A stretch of DNA of 64,000 nucleotides from Bradyrhizobium sp. SRL28. GTDB lineage: Bacteria > Pseudomonadota > Alphaproteobacteria > Rhizobiales > Xanthobacteraceae. The first letter of the stretch is position 1, and the number at the start of each line of letters is the position of its first letter. Below are positions 40,544 to 49,385 of this stretch, in pieces. The DNA is taken from assembly GCF_018596315.1 (NCBI RefSeq), contig NZ_JAHEAG010000009.1, positions 181,454-245,453 on the forward strand. Direction: 5' to 3'. A program made the position numbers and the translations under genes. Under the pieces are notes generated by a model that saw only the letters and a program-made list of their open reading frames with translations, had not been told where the DNA came from and did no database searches.

Positions 40544-42460
40544 ATGGGCGCTGACTACTTGAAGGATTACAGGACCTATCCGCGGATGGTCCGCTGGTTC
40601 AATCCCATCTTACTCCTCAAGCTGTTGAACAACGTGGTCACGTCAGCAATGTTTGGCCAGTACGCCGACCGTCGCCTCATGATCGCCGCGCTCGATACAG
40701 TCCCGCCTGAAAAGCATTTGGAACGTGCGACGGCCTTCGTCGATGAATTTAGTCCCGAAGGGACCGGGCCCGTGTGGTTCGACTTCGTGGCCGACCTCGG
40801 CGATGGTTTCGACAGCACCTTCGCGGTCGCATGTCTGCTTGCCCGCAAGGAATGTGAAGTCGAGGGGAAGAAACTACGACGCGGTCAGATGCTCATCATG
40901 GGCGGCGACGAAGTCTATCCGCTGGCTAACGCGCAGACCTATCGCAACCAGCTGTTTCAACCTTATCGGTGGGCCTTCCCAGACCCCGACCGGAAAGACC
41001 CCAACGGGGTACCGTTGTTTGCCATTCCGGGCAACCACGACTGGTATGATGGCCTGGTGCAGTTCCTCGCGTACTTCACGCCGACGCTCCCCACTCACTT
41101 CGGCGGTTGGCGCACCCATCAGAAGCGAAGTTATTTTGCGATCCAGCTTACAAAGACCTGGTGGCTTTGGGCGATGGACATTCAACTCGCCGAAGACATG
41201 GACCAGCCGCAGGCCGACTACTTCGAGATGATTGCGCGGTCGAACGAGCTGCTGCGCGGCTCGCGTATCGTTCTCTGCACAGCGGAGCCCGGCTGGCTTT
41301 ATACCGACACCAACACCAACTCCTGGGAAATCGTCGATTACGCCCTCAGCATCATCAAGAGAGCCGACAAACAGTTGACCATCCCGCTTCTTTTGTCCGG
41401 CGATACACACCACTACAGCCGCTACCAAGCAGTGGATGGCACGCAATTCGTGACCTCAGGCGGCGGTGGCGCATTCCTCCATCCGACCCATCAACTCGAA
41501 AAGGATGTCAGCGTTCGCTGGAACAGTCGAAAAGTGAAGCTGACCCTCGCCGACAAAGCGACGGAGGTTCAGGACACCGAGCAAGCCACAGCAATCAAGC
41601 AACCTGAGGTACCGCCGGAGCAGGGCTCGACGGCCAAACAGACGCCGACCGCCACCGAGCCCGCCGTGTATCCCTCTATCAGAGTTAGCCAGGACCTTCT
41701 TTGGCAGAACATCTGGTTTGCTTTCAAGAACTGGGATTTCTCGATACTAATGGGGCTGGTCTACTTCGCCGTCGGCGTTCTGATCGGCCTGCGGGACGAG
41801 ATAGACGCGTATATCGCAGTCGCCCTGATCATCGGCAGCGGAATCATCGCTTATACGACCGATCAGGAGAAAGTTTCGCTCGGGGAGATCTTTCGAACGT
41901 GGCGAATCTGCCGAATCAGACCTGACGAGTTCGACGCCTTGGCGATCGAGAAGCTCTGGCTTCAATTCCAGAAAGCCATGATCGTCATCGGGACAAGCCT
42001 TGTACACGTCACCGCCCACGTCGTCACGGCGATCCTCGCCGCACGCTGGTTTACAGCCTGCAACGCCGAGCATTTCACGCTTGCGGGTGAATGGTACAGC
42101 GTCTGGACGTGGGTGAGCCTCCTCCTCCTCGAAATGGGGGCTGTCGGTTTCCTGTTCGGAAGTACCTATTTCGGCCTCAACATGCTTCTTACGTGCCGCT
42201 GGCTGCGCATGAACCGCAACGATGCCTTCAGCGCGCTGCGCATCGGTCGATACAACAATTTCCTGCGCTTGCGGATTGAAGGCGACGAGGTCCAGGTTCA
42301 CGCAATCGGCCTGGAGAATGTGCCGCAGCGCGACGACTGGAACGACAATCAAAAATATAAGATTGGCAATCCGGACGAGCCGCGATGGGTGCCTTCGAAG
42401 CCACTCGCTCCGCACCTCATCGAAACATTCACAGTGTCTGGGAAATCCGGTCCCGCTTAA
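40544..42460 (+). CDS. Membrane metallophosphoesterase
   Basis: A 638-residue protein. The N-terminal half is a calcineurin-like phosphoesterase: FVADLGDGFDST, LIMGGDEVYP, IPGNHDWYDG and LLSGDTHHYSRY supply the metal ligands in order. A proline/threonine-rich linker follows (about 360-400). The C-terminal part has about four or five hydrophobic segments (near 425-470 and 510-575), so the catalytic domain is held at the membrane. I chose the ATG at 40544, with CGGGGGGC upstream, over an open frame beginning at 40409. It lies 210 bases after the SIR2 gene and is probably separate. The substrate is unknown; it could be a phosphoprotein, nucleotide or lipid phosphate. Confidence 0.82.
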   Translation: MGADYLKDYRTYPRMVRWFNPILLLKLLNNVVTSAMFGQYADRRLMIAALDTVPPEKHLERATAFVDEFSPEGTGPVWFDFVADLGDGFDSTFAVACLLARKECEVEGKKLRRGQMLIMGGDEVYPLANAQTYRNQLFQPYRWAFPDPDRKDPNGVPLFAIPGNHDWYDGLVQFLAYFTPTLPTHFGGWRTHQKRSYFAIQLTKTWWLWAMDIQLAEDMDQPQADYFEMIARSNELLRGSRIVLCTAEPGWLYTDTNTNSWEIVDYALSIIKRADKQLTIPLLLSGDTHHYSRYQAVDGTQFVTSGGGGAFLHPTHQLEKDVSVRWNSRKVKLTLADKATEVQDTEQATAIKQPEVPPEQGSTAKQTPTATEPAVYPSIRVSQDLLWQNIWFAFKNWDFSILMGLVYFAVGVLIGLRDEIDAYIAVALIIGSGIIAYTTDQEKVSLGEIFRTWRICRIRPDEFDALAIEKLWLQFQKAMIVIGTSLVHVTAHVVTAILAARWFTACNAEHFTLAGEWYSVWTWVSLLLLEMGAVGFLFGSTYFGLNMLLTCRWLRMNRNDAFSALRIGRYNNFLRLRIEGDEVQVHAIGLENVPQRDDWNDNQKYKIGNPDEPRWVPSKPLAPHLIETFTVSGKSGPA

Positions 42461-42659
42461 ACCGGCTCACGTGGGGATTCGGGGGACAGAAAGCCGCAGC
42501 CCATCTTGCAGGAGGTCACTACAGTTGGCCTTGCGTGGATGCATAAAGACGGCAAGGGCTTCAACGTCCTGCTAACTGCGATGCCCGTAAGCCGCACGGT
42601 CGTGGCTCGCGAACCGCCATCCCGAAAAGCGGGACAATAGCCTCAAAACCCTTATCAGT

Positions 42660-42683
42660 TGGCTGAGGGAGATGGATTCGGAA
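42660..42683 (-). repeat. Degenerate 3' tRNA-Ser-like fragment (attachment scar)
   Basis: TGGCTGAGGGAGATGGATTCG here matches TGGCGGAGGGAGAAGGATTCG at 44825 at all but two positions. On the minus strand both read as the 3' end of a serine-type tRNA (TTCGAATCC, then CCCTCCGCCA in the better copy). The two copies are in direct orientation 2165 bases apart. Confidence 0.55.
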
Positions 42684-43320
42684 TGATCGGCCCGAATCTG
42701 CCTTGGCTTCCGCAAAATTGGGAATTGGACTTCCGGAGCTGGTACAAAGGTCGGGGAGAAAATGCATTCTCCAGCGCGGCCGGCGTGGTATACTTCTCAT
42801 CCTATTCTGGCGACATCATCGTGGGCGTCGGGCCGGACGGGAAGCGGAGGACGGTCGCGGATGGCCTCGCAACCCCGACCGGAATCGCCTTTGCACGCGA
42901 CGGCCGGCTGCTGATCGCCAATCGCTCATCCGGAGTGATCGTTGCTTTCGACACAAAAACGGGCAACCGCACCGTGGTGGCGCGTGGGCTCTCGCTGCCT
43001 GTCGGCGTGGTCGAAATGCCGGACGGCAGCATTGTCTCCTCGCAATATGGTGGTCGTGTCACCCGCATCCTGCCGATGGCAAGGTCCAGGAACTCGGTCA
43101 GAGTTTCAACCGCCCCGGCGTCGGCATCCTCGCCGATGGAGATGATGCGGTGTTGGTCATCGACAACGGCGGGAGCGTAGTGCGCCGCGTCAGCTTCGAC
43201 GGCCAGTCGAGCGTCGTCGTCGATGGCCTATCGGGCAGTGCCGTCGCATTGGGCCGGGCCGCCAACGGCGATCTTCTGGTCGGGACATGGGGCAGCGGCA
43301 ATATCTATCGCGTCGCATAG
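42683..43320 (+). pseudogene. Frameshifted SMP-30/gluconolactonase-like beta-propeller gene
   Basis: Two overlapping frames together spell a beta-propeller protein: VYFSSYSGDIIVGVGPDG, LATPTGIAFARDGRLLIAN, LPVGVVEMPDGSIV and then, in another frame, VGILADGDDAVLVIDNGG and NGDLLVGTWGSGNIYRVA. The switch is needed near 43073, where ILPMARS should read ILPDGKV; one missing G would restore it. The 5' end lies on a tRNA-like scar at 42660, and no signal peptide is present, so the gene may also be truncated there. The intact family hydrolyses lactones. This may be a true pseudogene or a sequencing error at one base. Confidence 0.7.
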
Positions 43321-43385
43321 CCGAAGTCATGAAACGCCCGAAACCTCTTCATGAAGCGGCTTGATAAGGGAGTATCCAACAGACC

Positions 43386-44597
43386 ATGGCTCAAGAAGCA
43401 AACGGCGAGCGTTTCGAACGCGGCATGAAGGTTCTCCAGCGGATCGGCGGCGAGGGTTTTGACTTGCCGATCAAACGCCTTGCAGAGGCGTCGCCGGACT
43501 TGGCGCGTTTTACGGTCGAATATCCTTATGGCGATATTCTCTCCCGTCCGGGACTGAATTTGCCGCTACGGCAGATTTGCACCGTCTCTTGTTTGATGGC
43601 GCTGGGCAGCGTCCAACCGCAGCTCAAGTTTCATATGACAGGCTTCCTCAACGCCGGAGGGAGACCGCAGGATTTGGTGGAGTTGCTCTTCGTATCCGTG
43701 GCGGTCCTCGGCTTCCCCTCCGTCATCGACCCGATCGCCCTAGCGCGCGAGATCTTCCAGGAGCGACGCATCACCTTCGAGGCCCCGCCACCGGCAAGCG
43801 ACGACGGAACGCAGCGATACCGGCGCGGCCTAGAAATCCTCTTAGCGGTCAACGGCGAAGGCCATCTGCGGCCTCTTGAGGCGATCTCGCCGGACCTCGC
43901 ACGCTGGTCGATTGAATTCGCCTTCGGCGAGTCCCTGGCGCGCGAGGGGTTGGAACCGAAGGCCAAGCACCTCGCCATCATCTCGATGCTGGCGGCGACC
44001 GGCAACCGCGACGACGCTCTCGATTTCCATCTCAAAGCCGCCCTCAAGCAGGGCCTGTCGCCCGCAGAGATTGCCGAGGCGCTGATTCAGCTTAGCGTCT
44101 ATGCCGGATTTCCCGCCGCACTCAACGCCTTCGGTCTCGCCCAACGGGCCTTCTCGGCAGACCGCGGCGCTACAGCGATCACGGCGCCATCCGCGGCGGC
44201 ACAACTGTCCGAGAGCCGGGAGCTGCGTCGGGAGCGCGGGCTCGCGACACTTGCACAGACTTCCGGAGCATCCGGTGAAGCGGTCATCCGCAGCTTCGAC
44301 GACATTGCACCGGATATCGGTCGGATGATCGTCGAGCACTCGTATGGCGACGTTTTCTCACGACCAGGCATCGATCCTAAAATCCGCGAGCTGACGGCCT
44401 GCGCGGCCTTGGCTGCGGTCGCGACCAAGACTACGGAAGCCCCGCTGCGTGTCCACATCAATGCGGCACTCAATGCCGGCGCGAGCCGCAAGGAGGTGCT
44501 CGAAACCCTCCTCAACCTCGTTCCCTACAGCGGCTATCCCGTCGTGCAACAGGCGGTGCGGATTGCCGGCGAGGAATTCGCCAAGCGCCCCGAATGA
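43386..44597 (+). CDS. Carboxymuconolactone-decarboxylase-family protein with three repeats
   Basis: A 403-residue protein built from three carboxymuconolactone decarboxylase (AhpD-like) units at about 10-130, 140-260 and 280-400. Each repeats the pattern PDLARF/SIEF, YGD/FGE, SRPGL or its variant, and a GFP/GYP-V segment. None of the three shows the CxxC pair of peroxidatic AhpD, so peroxidase activity is unlikely and a decarboxylase or lactonase-like role is more probable. The ATG follows GGGAG. It lies 65 bases after the broken beta-propeller gene; the pair may have been a small catabolic cargo. The two genes lie between two tRNA-Ser-like scars. Confidence 0.85.
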   Translation: MAQEANGERFERGMKVLQRIGGEGFDLPIKRLAEASPDLARFTVEYPYGDILSRPGLNLPLRQICTVSCLMALGSVQPQLKFHMTGFLNAGGRPQDLVELLFVSVAVLGFPSVIDPIALAREIFQERRITFEAPPPASDDGTQRYRRGLEILLAVNGEGHLRPLEAISPDLARWSIEFAFGESLAREGLEPKAKHLAIISMLAATGNRDDALDFHLKAALKQGLSPAEIAEALIQLSVYAGFPAALNAFGLAQRAFSADRGATAITAPSAAAQLSESRELRRERGLATLAQTSGASGEAVIRSFDDIAPDIGRMIVEHSYGDVFSRPGIDPKIRELTACAALAAVATKTTEAPLRVHINAALNAGASRKEVLETLLNLVPYSGYPVVQQAVRIAGEEFAKRPE

Positions 44598-45584
44598 AGA
44601 GCTTGGTTGCCGGCGCATAGCAGATGCCACCAATCCCGCAATCCGTTCATGAGGATTCCTCAAGGCTCATCGCGTCGCGGGACTTCCGCGACCATCTGCG
44701 CGCGCTTACCCAGCGCGTCGAGGTCGATACCGGCGAAGTCAGGATCATGGGATCGAAGTCCCGGCTGCTTCAGACGCTGGCGGCGAACGGTGGCGTAAAC
44801 CAAGTGCCGACTCAGGGACTGAAGTGGCGGAGGGAGAAGGATTCGAACTGACGGTACTCTCATTCCCGCTGGCAGGTTGCGAATAGCAAGAAGCCGCTCA
44901 TCGGGCCGCTTTGTCGCTCCGGCCCTACCGATTCACATAGTCGGGATTAGACATCCGCCGGCATCCCAAAACGCCGTTTGAAAAACCGTTTTAGTATCGC
45001 TTCCTCAAACGGTGCTTTTCAATAAGTGCTTGATATAAATGGCGCGCCCGACAGGATGAAACTGAGAACTCTTATGTCATTGTTTTTGCTATAGGCTGAG
45101 AACGCGGTCCGATCGTGGGGTTCGATGGGTGTCGCTCGGCCTCATTCTTTAAACCGGCACGGCGCTAAAAATCAGAGTTCTTGTCTAACGCTTACGCGGC
45201 AAAAAGATTCTCGAAGACTGCACCGCGATGTACTTCGACAGCCTTGGCGAGCCAGCGCCGGCCTGAGCGAGGAGAACTACGATAACTTTCAGGAAGTCCG
45301 AAAAAGGCGGCGCAGTCCGGTCTGCGCTGTTTTGGGGCCGTCAGCGCAATGGCAGGTCCGGAGCATGGGAGGCCAGAAACCTGCCGTTCGTGCGTCGTTC
45401 AATACGCGCCGTTTATGCGCGGTTCCTCACCACCGCCAACAGCGGATTCACCTGCGAGGATTGGGCTCTCCGCAACGGCAAAAAAGCGACAGAAGGAATC
45501 GCAATTTTGCGGTGCGCGTTGGCTGAGCTGGCCCATCTATATGGATATGTCAAACTCGACACCGGAAACATTGAATGAGTTGCA
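44598..45584. other. Long non-coding stretch with tRNA-Ser-like scar
   Basis: Nearly 1 kb without a convincing gene. It contains the tRNA 3' fragment at 44825-44848. Several frames cross it, but their translations show no family features. The part after 44950 is noticeably AT-richer (AAAACCGTTTTAG, TATAAATGG) and may contain promoters or decayed mobile DNA. Confidence 0.5.
44825..44848 (-). repeat. 3' tRNA-Ser-like fragment (attachment scar)
   Basis: On the minus strand it reads GTTCGAATCCTTCTCCCTCC followed by GCCA: the T-loop, the 3' half of the T-stem and the acceptor strand with CCA of a serine-type tRNA. The 5' half of the T-stem is absent, so this is not a tRNA gene but the typical footprint of integration at a tRNA 3' end. 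Confidence 0.65.
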
Positions 45585-46730
45585 CTATTTATTCTCGCGC
45601 TTACTTAGTTCTGCATTGAGATCCTTAATCGTCCCCTCAATCAAAGAAAGCGCATTTTCGAGCGCTGTCCCGAAGTTTTCCAGATGCCGATCCCATACTC
45701 CGAGGATTTCGAGCGGGATCTTTTCTCGCAGCTCCTTTCCCGCCGCGCGTTCCCCTTCCACGTCACCGAGGCGTATTTCCCACTTTTCCTTGAGGAATTC
45801 GTGGTTCGCTATCGTTGCCTTAAGAACGCCCAGTGGCAATTCCGAATAGGCGACCCCGTTTATGGTCCCGGGTTCGTCACCCTCGATGTTGGACGTGTGC
45901 GCTAATGTTAGTGCCGCGAAGCCACTCTTCTCGAGCTGCTCGCTGACCTTACCGTCAACGGACATCTGCCGCTCAGCATCTTCGTCCAACATGATAATTT
46001 GCAGAACGTCGTCCAGCGTCGCCGGCTTCGCCAACCCGGAGTTCGCCATCAGTTTCTGGATATCAGTCAGAATATGTTTTCGGGCGGTTGTGTAGCGTTG
46101 GAATGGCGACTCGCGACCATGGCCATCGAGGACGTCGACGCGCGTGTCCCAAGCAGGAAGATCAACGATTGTCATGTGGGACACATTTTCCAGATAGGGG
46201 GATTTAAGAAGGTCGCCCGGATGAATTTCATGTGTCTTGAGGCCTGGACACAATGCGAGTCCCGCGTCGTCATAGGATTGTGCGACCAGATATGAGCAAA
46301 AAAAGCCCTTCTCTCTCGCTGGTAGCCATAATCCAGTCCACGCCCCCAATCTGCGTAGCCTCTTGAAGGCCGACATTACCGCGCCCGGCGTCCAGTAATC
46401 GAGCTCACGGTATTTCTCAACGGTTATCGATGCCTTGGCAGCAAAGGATTCCGATTGGTCCGTGGTTCTCAATCGATAGACCGCTACGTTCGACTTCGAT
46501 GCTATGCCGAACCGGAGGTAATTGAAATTGCTCACCCCGTAATCGGCTGCTTCCAGGAAATTCAATTCCCCTTTATAAATCGCCGCGTGACTGAACGGGC
46601 TGCCTGTGGCTGTCCGGATGGCTTTTGATTCGCGTCCATCCGGATCGGTGCAAAACAGGATGTCACCGGGTATGAGGTTAGCCAGCTTGAATTTGCTTAC
46701 AGCTTTGTCGTCACCGGTCGACTTTGTCAT
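45585..46730 (-). CDS. Permuted-papain (YiiX/NlpC-like) peptidase or amidase
   Basis: A 381-residue protein. The N-terminal 180 residues match permuted papain-fold enzymes of the YiiX/YebB type: LIPGDILFCTDPDG, then PFSHAAIYKGELNFLEAADYGV with the catalytic histidine in SHAAIY, and later KGFFCSYLVAQSYDDAG with the cysteine. The C-terminal 200 residues are an unnamed helical extension. Family enzymes hydrolyse amide or thioester bonds in peptidoglycan, lipids or proteins. There is no signal peptide, so it acts in the cytoplasm unless exported otherwise. The ATG at 46730 has GTAGGCG upstream. It is isolated in non-coding DNA between two integration scars, as expected for single-gene cargo. Confidence 0.75.
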   Translation of the reverse strand: MTKSTGDDKAVSKFKLANLIPGDILFCTDPDGRESKAIRTATGSPFSHAAIYKGELNFLEAADYGVSNFNYLRFGIASKSNVAVYRLRTTDQSESFAAKASITVEKYRELDYWTPGAVMSAFKRLRRLGAWTGLWLPAREKGFFCSYLVAQSYDDAGLALCPGLKTHEIHPGDLLKSPYLENVSHMTIVDLPAWDTRVDVLDGHGRESPFQRYTTARKHILTDIQKLMANSGLAKPATLDDVLQIIMLDEDAERQMSVDGKVSEQLEKSGFAALTLAHTSNIEGDEPGTINGVAYSELPLGVLKATIANHEFLKEKWEIRLGDVEGERAAGKELREKIPLEILGVWDRHLENFGTALENALSLIEGTIKDLNAELSKRENK

Positions 46731-47377
46731 GTCACGCCTACCCATCCGTTCCCACACTGCGCCAGAAGATGGCTGCCTTCCAACGCTATGACTAGTTTCC
46801 TAGACACAGCCAATTGCTTTATGAGATGTTTGTCTCAAGCTGCAGAAAAGCCACCAAATCCCACCGCCGTTCCACACGAAACAGGCGGAATTTTGTGGTG
46901 GAGGCGATCGGCCGCCATGAACGACTGCTCTGGAGACACGGCGCCGCTCGCTTGAACGGCGATGATGAGGCGCAAAGCCGCCGGTCGCTGAGCGGAACCC
47001 GGGTGTCTCTTGAGTGCTCACCTGCCTCCGGTGAGAAACTGCTCGGTTCCCAGTTTTGTTCTGGAGTGGCGGAAAATTGGCGCGCCCGAAGAGATTCGAA
47101 CTCCTGACCCCCAGATTCGTAGTCAGCAGGTCCAGGGACCAAGCCGCGCATCCCCGCCTCTTCGAGTTACCCCTCCGATTTCCGCTCAAATCTAGCCGGA
47201 TGCCCGACGGAGACGTCCTCACCCTTTTCGGCGCCCCCTTCGTGGTCTTGCATACGGTGATTCAGCTCAAGCAGAGCCAGCTATGGTGACTATCAGCGCC
47301 GATGAGTCCGAAACATCGGCGCGTATGGGGAAGCTCAGGCTCGCAGCGGCTGATTTCATGGACCATGGAGAAGCGTA
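46731..47377. other. Intergenic stretch with tRNA-Arg remnant
   Basis: About 650 bases. The only interpretable content is the tRNA-Arg 3' fragment at 47078-47130. A minus-strand frame with ADYESGGQEFESLRARQ is simply the translated tRNA remnant and is rejected as a gene. Confidence 0.55.
47078..47130 (-). repeat. 3' fragment of a tRNA-Arg(ACG) gene
   Basis: The minus strand carries an anticodon-loop region with CTACGAA, a variable loop, a T-arm (AGGAG-TTCGAAT-CTCTT, five pairs with one G-T), and the acceptor strand CGGGCGC plus GCCA. The anticodon stem is mismatched, and the D-arm and 5' acceptor strand are missing. It is the 3' half of a tRNA left by integration or deletion. Confidence 0.65.
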
Positions 47378-47599
47378 ATGCCGCGGCGTCCGGCCAAGGT
47401 CACACAAGCAGATATTGCCCGCGCGATCCGCGCCGCTAAGGAAGCTGGCGCGAGCGCGATTACGGTCGATGCAGAGGGTGTTATTCGAATTGCGCTGACG
47501 GCGGACGCCGCGCCAATCAAAGCCATAAATGGTTGTGACGAAACATGGACCCCATCAGAGGCGTTGCAGCGATACCTGAAAAGCACCGAAAGCGGGTGA
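47378..47599 (+). CDS. Small conserved protein upstream of the integrase
   Basis: A 73-residue protein. It reads as a real small gene: MPRRPAKVTQADIARAIRAA, then GASAITVDAEGVIRIALTA, helix followed by strands. The ATG has GGAGAAGCG upstream. From memory, proteins of this look often precede tyrosine integrases in Bradyrhizobium prophages and islands. No cysteines and no membrane segment. A regulatory or excision-related role next to the integrase, which starts 72 bases later in the same direction, is inference. Confidence 0.65.
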   Translation: MPRRPAKVTQADIARAIRAAKEAGASAITVDAEGVIRIALTADAAPIKAINGCDETWTPSEALQRYLKSTESG

Positions 47600-47671
47600 A
47601 ACGCACCTTACGCAATTGATGCGGAGTCACCGCACCGTTAGACTCCAAGCATTGGTCCCCGGAGAAAGCCA

Positions 47672-49180
47672 ATGCTTGAGCCAGAAAAACGCGATCCCCG
47701 CGCACCCGGGGATACGCGAATGTATCTCTACTTCGACTATTCCCCGCTGGGCGCGCTGCGCTGGTACGTGAAAGTGAGCCGCAAAGGTCGCCGGATCGGC
47801 ATCAGAGAGGAATACGGGACCAAAGCGTTCGACGCTGCCTATGACGCGGCGGTCACGGCGCTGGGGGGAGTCATGCGTAAACGCCGTAGTGCGCCCGATC
47901 CGCTGGTGCAGCCCGAACGTCGCTATGTGCAGGCCGATCGTTCGCAGCGTGGGCAGACGCGCTATTATGTTCAGCTCCGCAACGGACTACCGAAGATCAG
48001 GATCAAGGTCGAGCTCGGCACAAAAGACTTCGACGAAGAGTGCGATGCAGCCATCGCCTCGCAGATCGCGCTCTACGGCGACGCGTCCGATCACATTAAC
48101 GCACAAAAGCAACGCAACGAACCACGTGGCGAATTTCCCAGTGAGCCGCCGACGCCTCATACGCTGCGCTGGTATTGGACCCTCTACAAACAGAGCGACC
48201 ACTGGCTGGGCGATCTCAGCGTCGGTCATGAGGGCTTGGCGGAATCGACCCGGCTACAGCGCACTGGACTGATCGAGAGCCTGCTGCCCGAAAATGGGGA
48301 GAAGCCCTTTGCAGTGATGACGCGCAAGGTCATCAAGCAGGAAATGAAAGCGCGAACACCGTCGCAGGCTGGCAATTTGTTATCCGGGCTGCGCGGCATG
48401 ATCCGATGGATGATTGATGCCGGCCATCTCGATGGCGATGATGACCCAACGATCGGATTGAAATCCGGCAAGGCCAAGGCGAGCCGTGAGACCGGTGGCT
48501 TTCTGCCCTGGACCGAGAACGACATGGCGCTCTATCGCGCGAAGTGGCCCCTTGGCACAGAAGCACGGCTGATGTTCGACATCCTGCACTACACCTTCCT
48601 GCGACTGGGCGATGCCCATCGGTTCGGGCCGCCGCACCTGCGGCAAATCGTGCGCAAGATGGCGGTGCAGATCGCAACTGAGAAGAGCCGCGGCAACACC
48701 ACTGTTACGGTGCCGGTGCATCCGTCGTTTGCAGAAAGCCTGCGGGCAGCGCGCGCGGCCGGCATGATCGGCGCCGAAGTCTTCGCCGGCAAGAGGTTGA
48801 AAGGCCGGGTGCTACCCATGAACAAGAAGGCATGGGCAATGAAGTTCAAAAAGTACGCGGTGCTCGCCGGCGTCAACGAGCCGAAGAAGAGCTGCCACGG
48901 TGTGCGCAAGGCACGTGCTGAGGTCGCTGCTTACGCCGACTGCACCGAGAGCCAGATGATGGCGATGTTCGGCTGGACCGATCCAAAGATGCCAGCACAT
49001 TACATCGCCCAGGCGAATCGAGAAAAGCTCGGCATCAGTGGCATGGACAAGATCATCGCGTTCGATCAGAGCCAGTCGCTCGACGACTTTATGCCGCTGC
49101 CCGATGGGAACAGCGCGAGAACGCCCGACGCGAACAAAGTAGTAACTTTGCGTAGTAACTTTGGAAAAAAGATCCAATGA
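47672..49180 (+). CDS. Tyrosine site-specific integrase at tRNA-Leu
   Basis: A 502-residue tyrosine recombinase. The N-terminal 150 residues hold two repeats of a strand-rich unit (RWYVKVSRKGRRIGIREEYGTKAFD and RYYVQLRNGLPKIRIKVELGTKDFD, each quoted in part: GIREEYGTKAFD and IKVELGTKDFD), probably arm-site binding. A SAM-like core-binding domain follows (about 185-260). In the catalytic domain the arginine is in FLRLGDAHR (about 310), then HGVRK (about 410), MFGW and the nucleophile in PAHYIAQAN (about 443). All catalytic positions appear intact. The ATG has CGGAGAAAG upstream. It ends 23 bases from the 3' end of tRNA-Leu, the usual placement of an integrase next to its attachment site. Confidence 0.93.
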   Translation: MLEPEKRDPRAPGDTRMYLYFDYSPLGALRWYVKVSRKGRRIGIREEYGTKAFDAAYDAAVTALGGVMRKRRSAPDPLVQPERRYVQADRSQRGQTRYYVQLRNGLPKIRIKVELGTKDFDEECDAAIASQIALYGDASDHINAQKQRNEPRGEFPSEPPTPHTLRWYWTLYKQSDHWLGDLSVGHEGLAESTRLQRTGLIESLLPENGEKPFAVMTRKVIKQEMKARTPSQAGNLLSGLRGMIRWMIDAGHLDGDDDPTIGLKSGKAKASRETGGFLPWTENDMALYRAKWPLGTEARLMFDILHYTFLRLGDAHRFGPPHLRQIVRKMAVQIATEKSRGNTTVTVPVHPSFAESLRAARAAGMIGAEVFAGKRLKGRVLPMNKKAWAMKFKKYAVLAGVNEPKKSCHGVRKARAEVAAYADCTESQMMAMFGWTDPKMPAHYIAQANREKLGISGMDKIIAFDQSQSLDDFMPLPDGNSARTPDANKVVTLRSNFGKKIQ

Positions 49181-49203
49181 AATCAATGGATTATGCGTGG
49201 GTA

Positions 49204-49288
49204 TGGTGCGCTCGGAGGGACTCGAACCCCCACGATTTTACTCACTGCCACCTCAAGGCAGCGCGTCTACCAATTCCGCCACGAGCGC
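49204..49288 (-). tRNA. tRNA-Leu (GAG)
   Basis: Read on the minus strand it folds as a class II tRNA. The acceptor GCGCTCG pairs with CGAGCGC; the D-arm is GCGGAATTGGTAGACGC; the anticodon stem CTGCC/GGCAG carries loop TTGAGGT with anticodon GAG; the variable arm is long; the T-loop is TTCGAGT; ACCA is encoded at the 3' end. The 3' end (49204) faces the integrase, so it is the likely integration target. Confidence 0.95.
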
Positions 49289-49385
49289 TTGGGATACCGG
49301 CTGGAAGGACTGGCGTCCGCCGGATCAACGGCGCCGATGTAACAAATCAGGGATGGGGGGACAAGGAAGTTTTGCGCTTCGATAA

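Noticed and set aside
46819..47151. Minus-strand frame containing ADYESGGQEFESLRARQ
   Set aside because: This is the translation of the tRNA-Arg remnant, a well-known false gene pattern.
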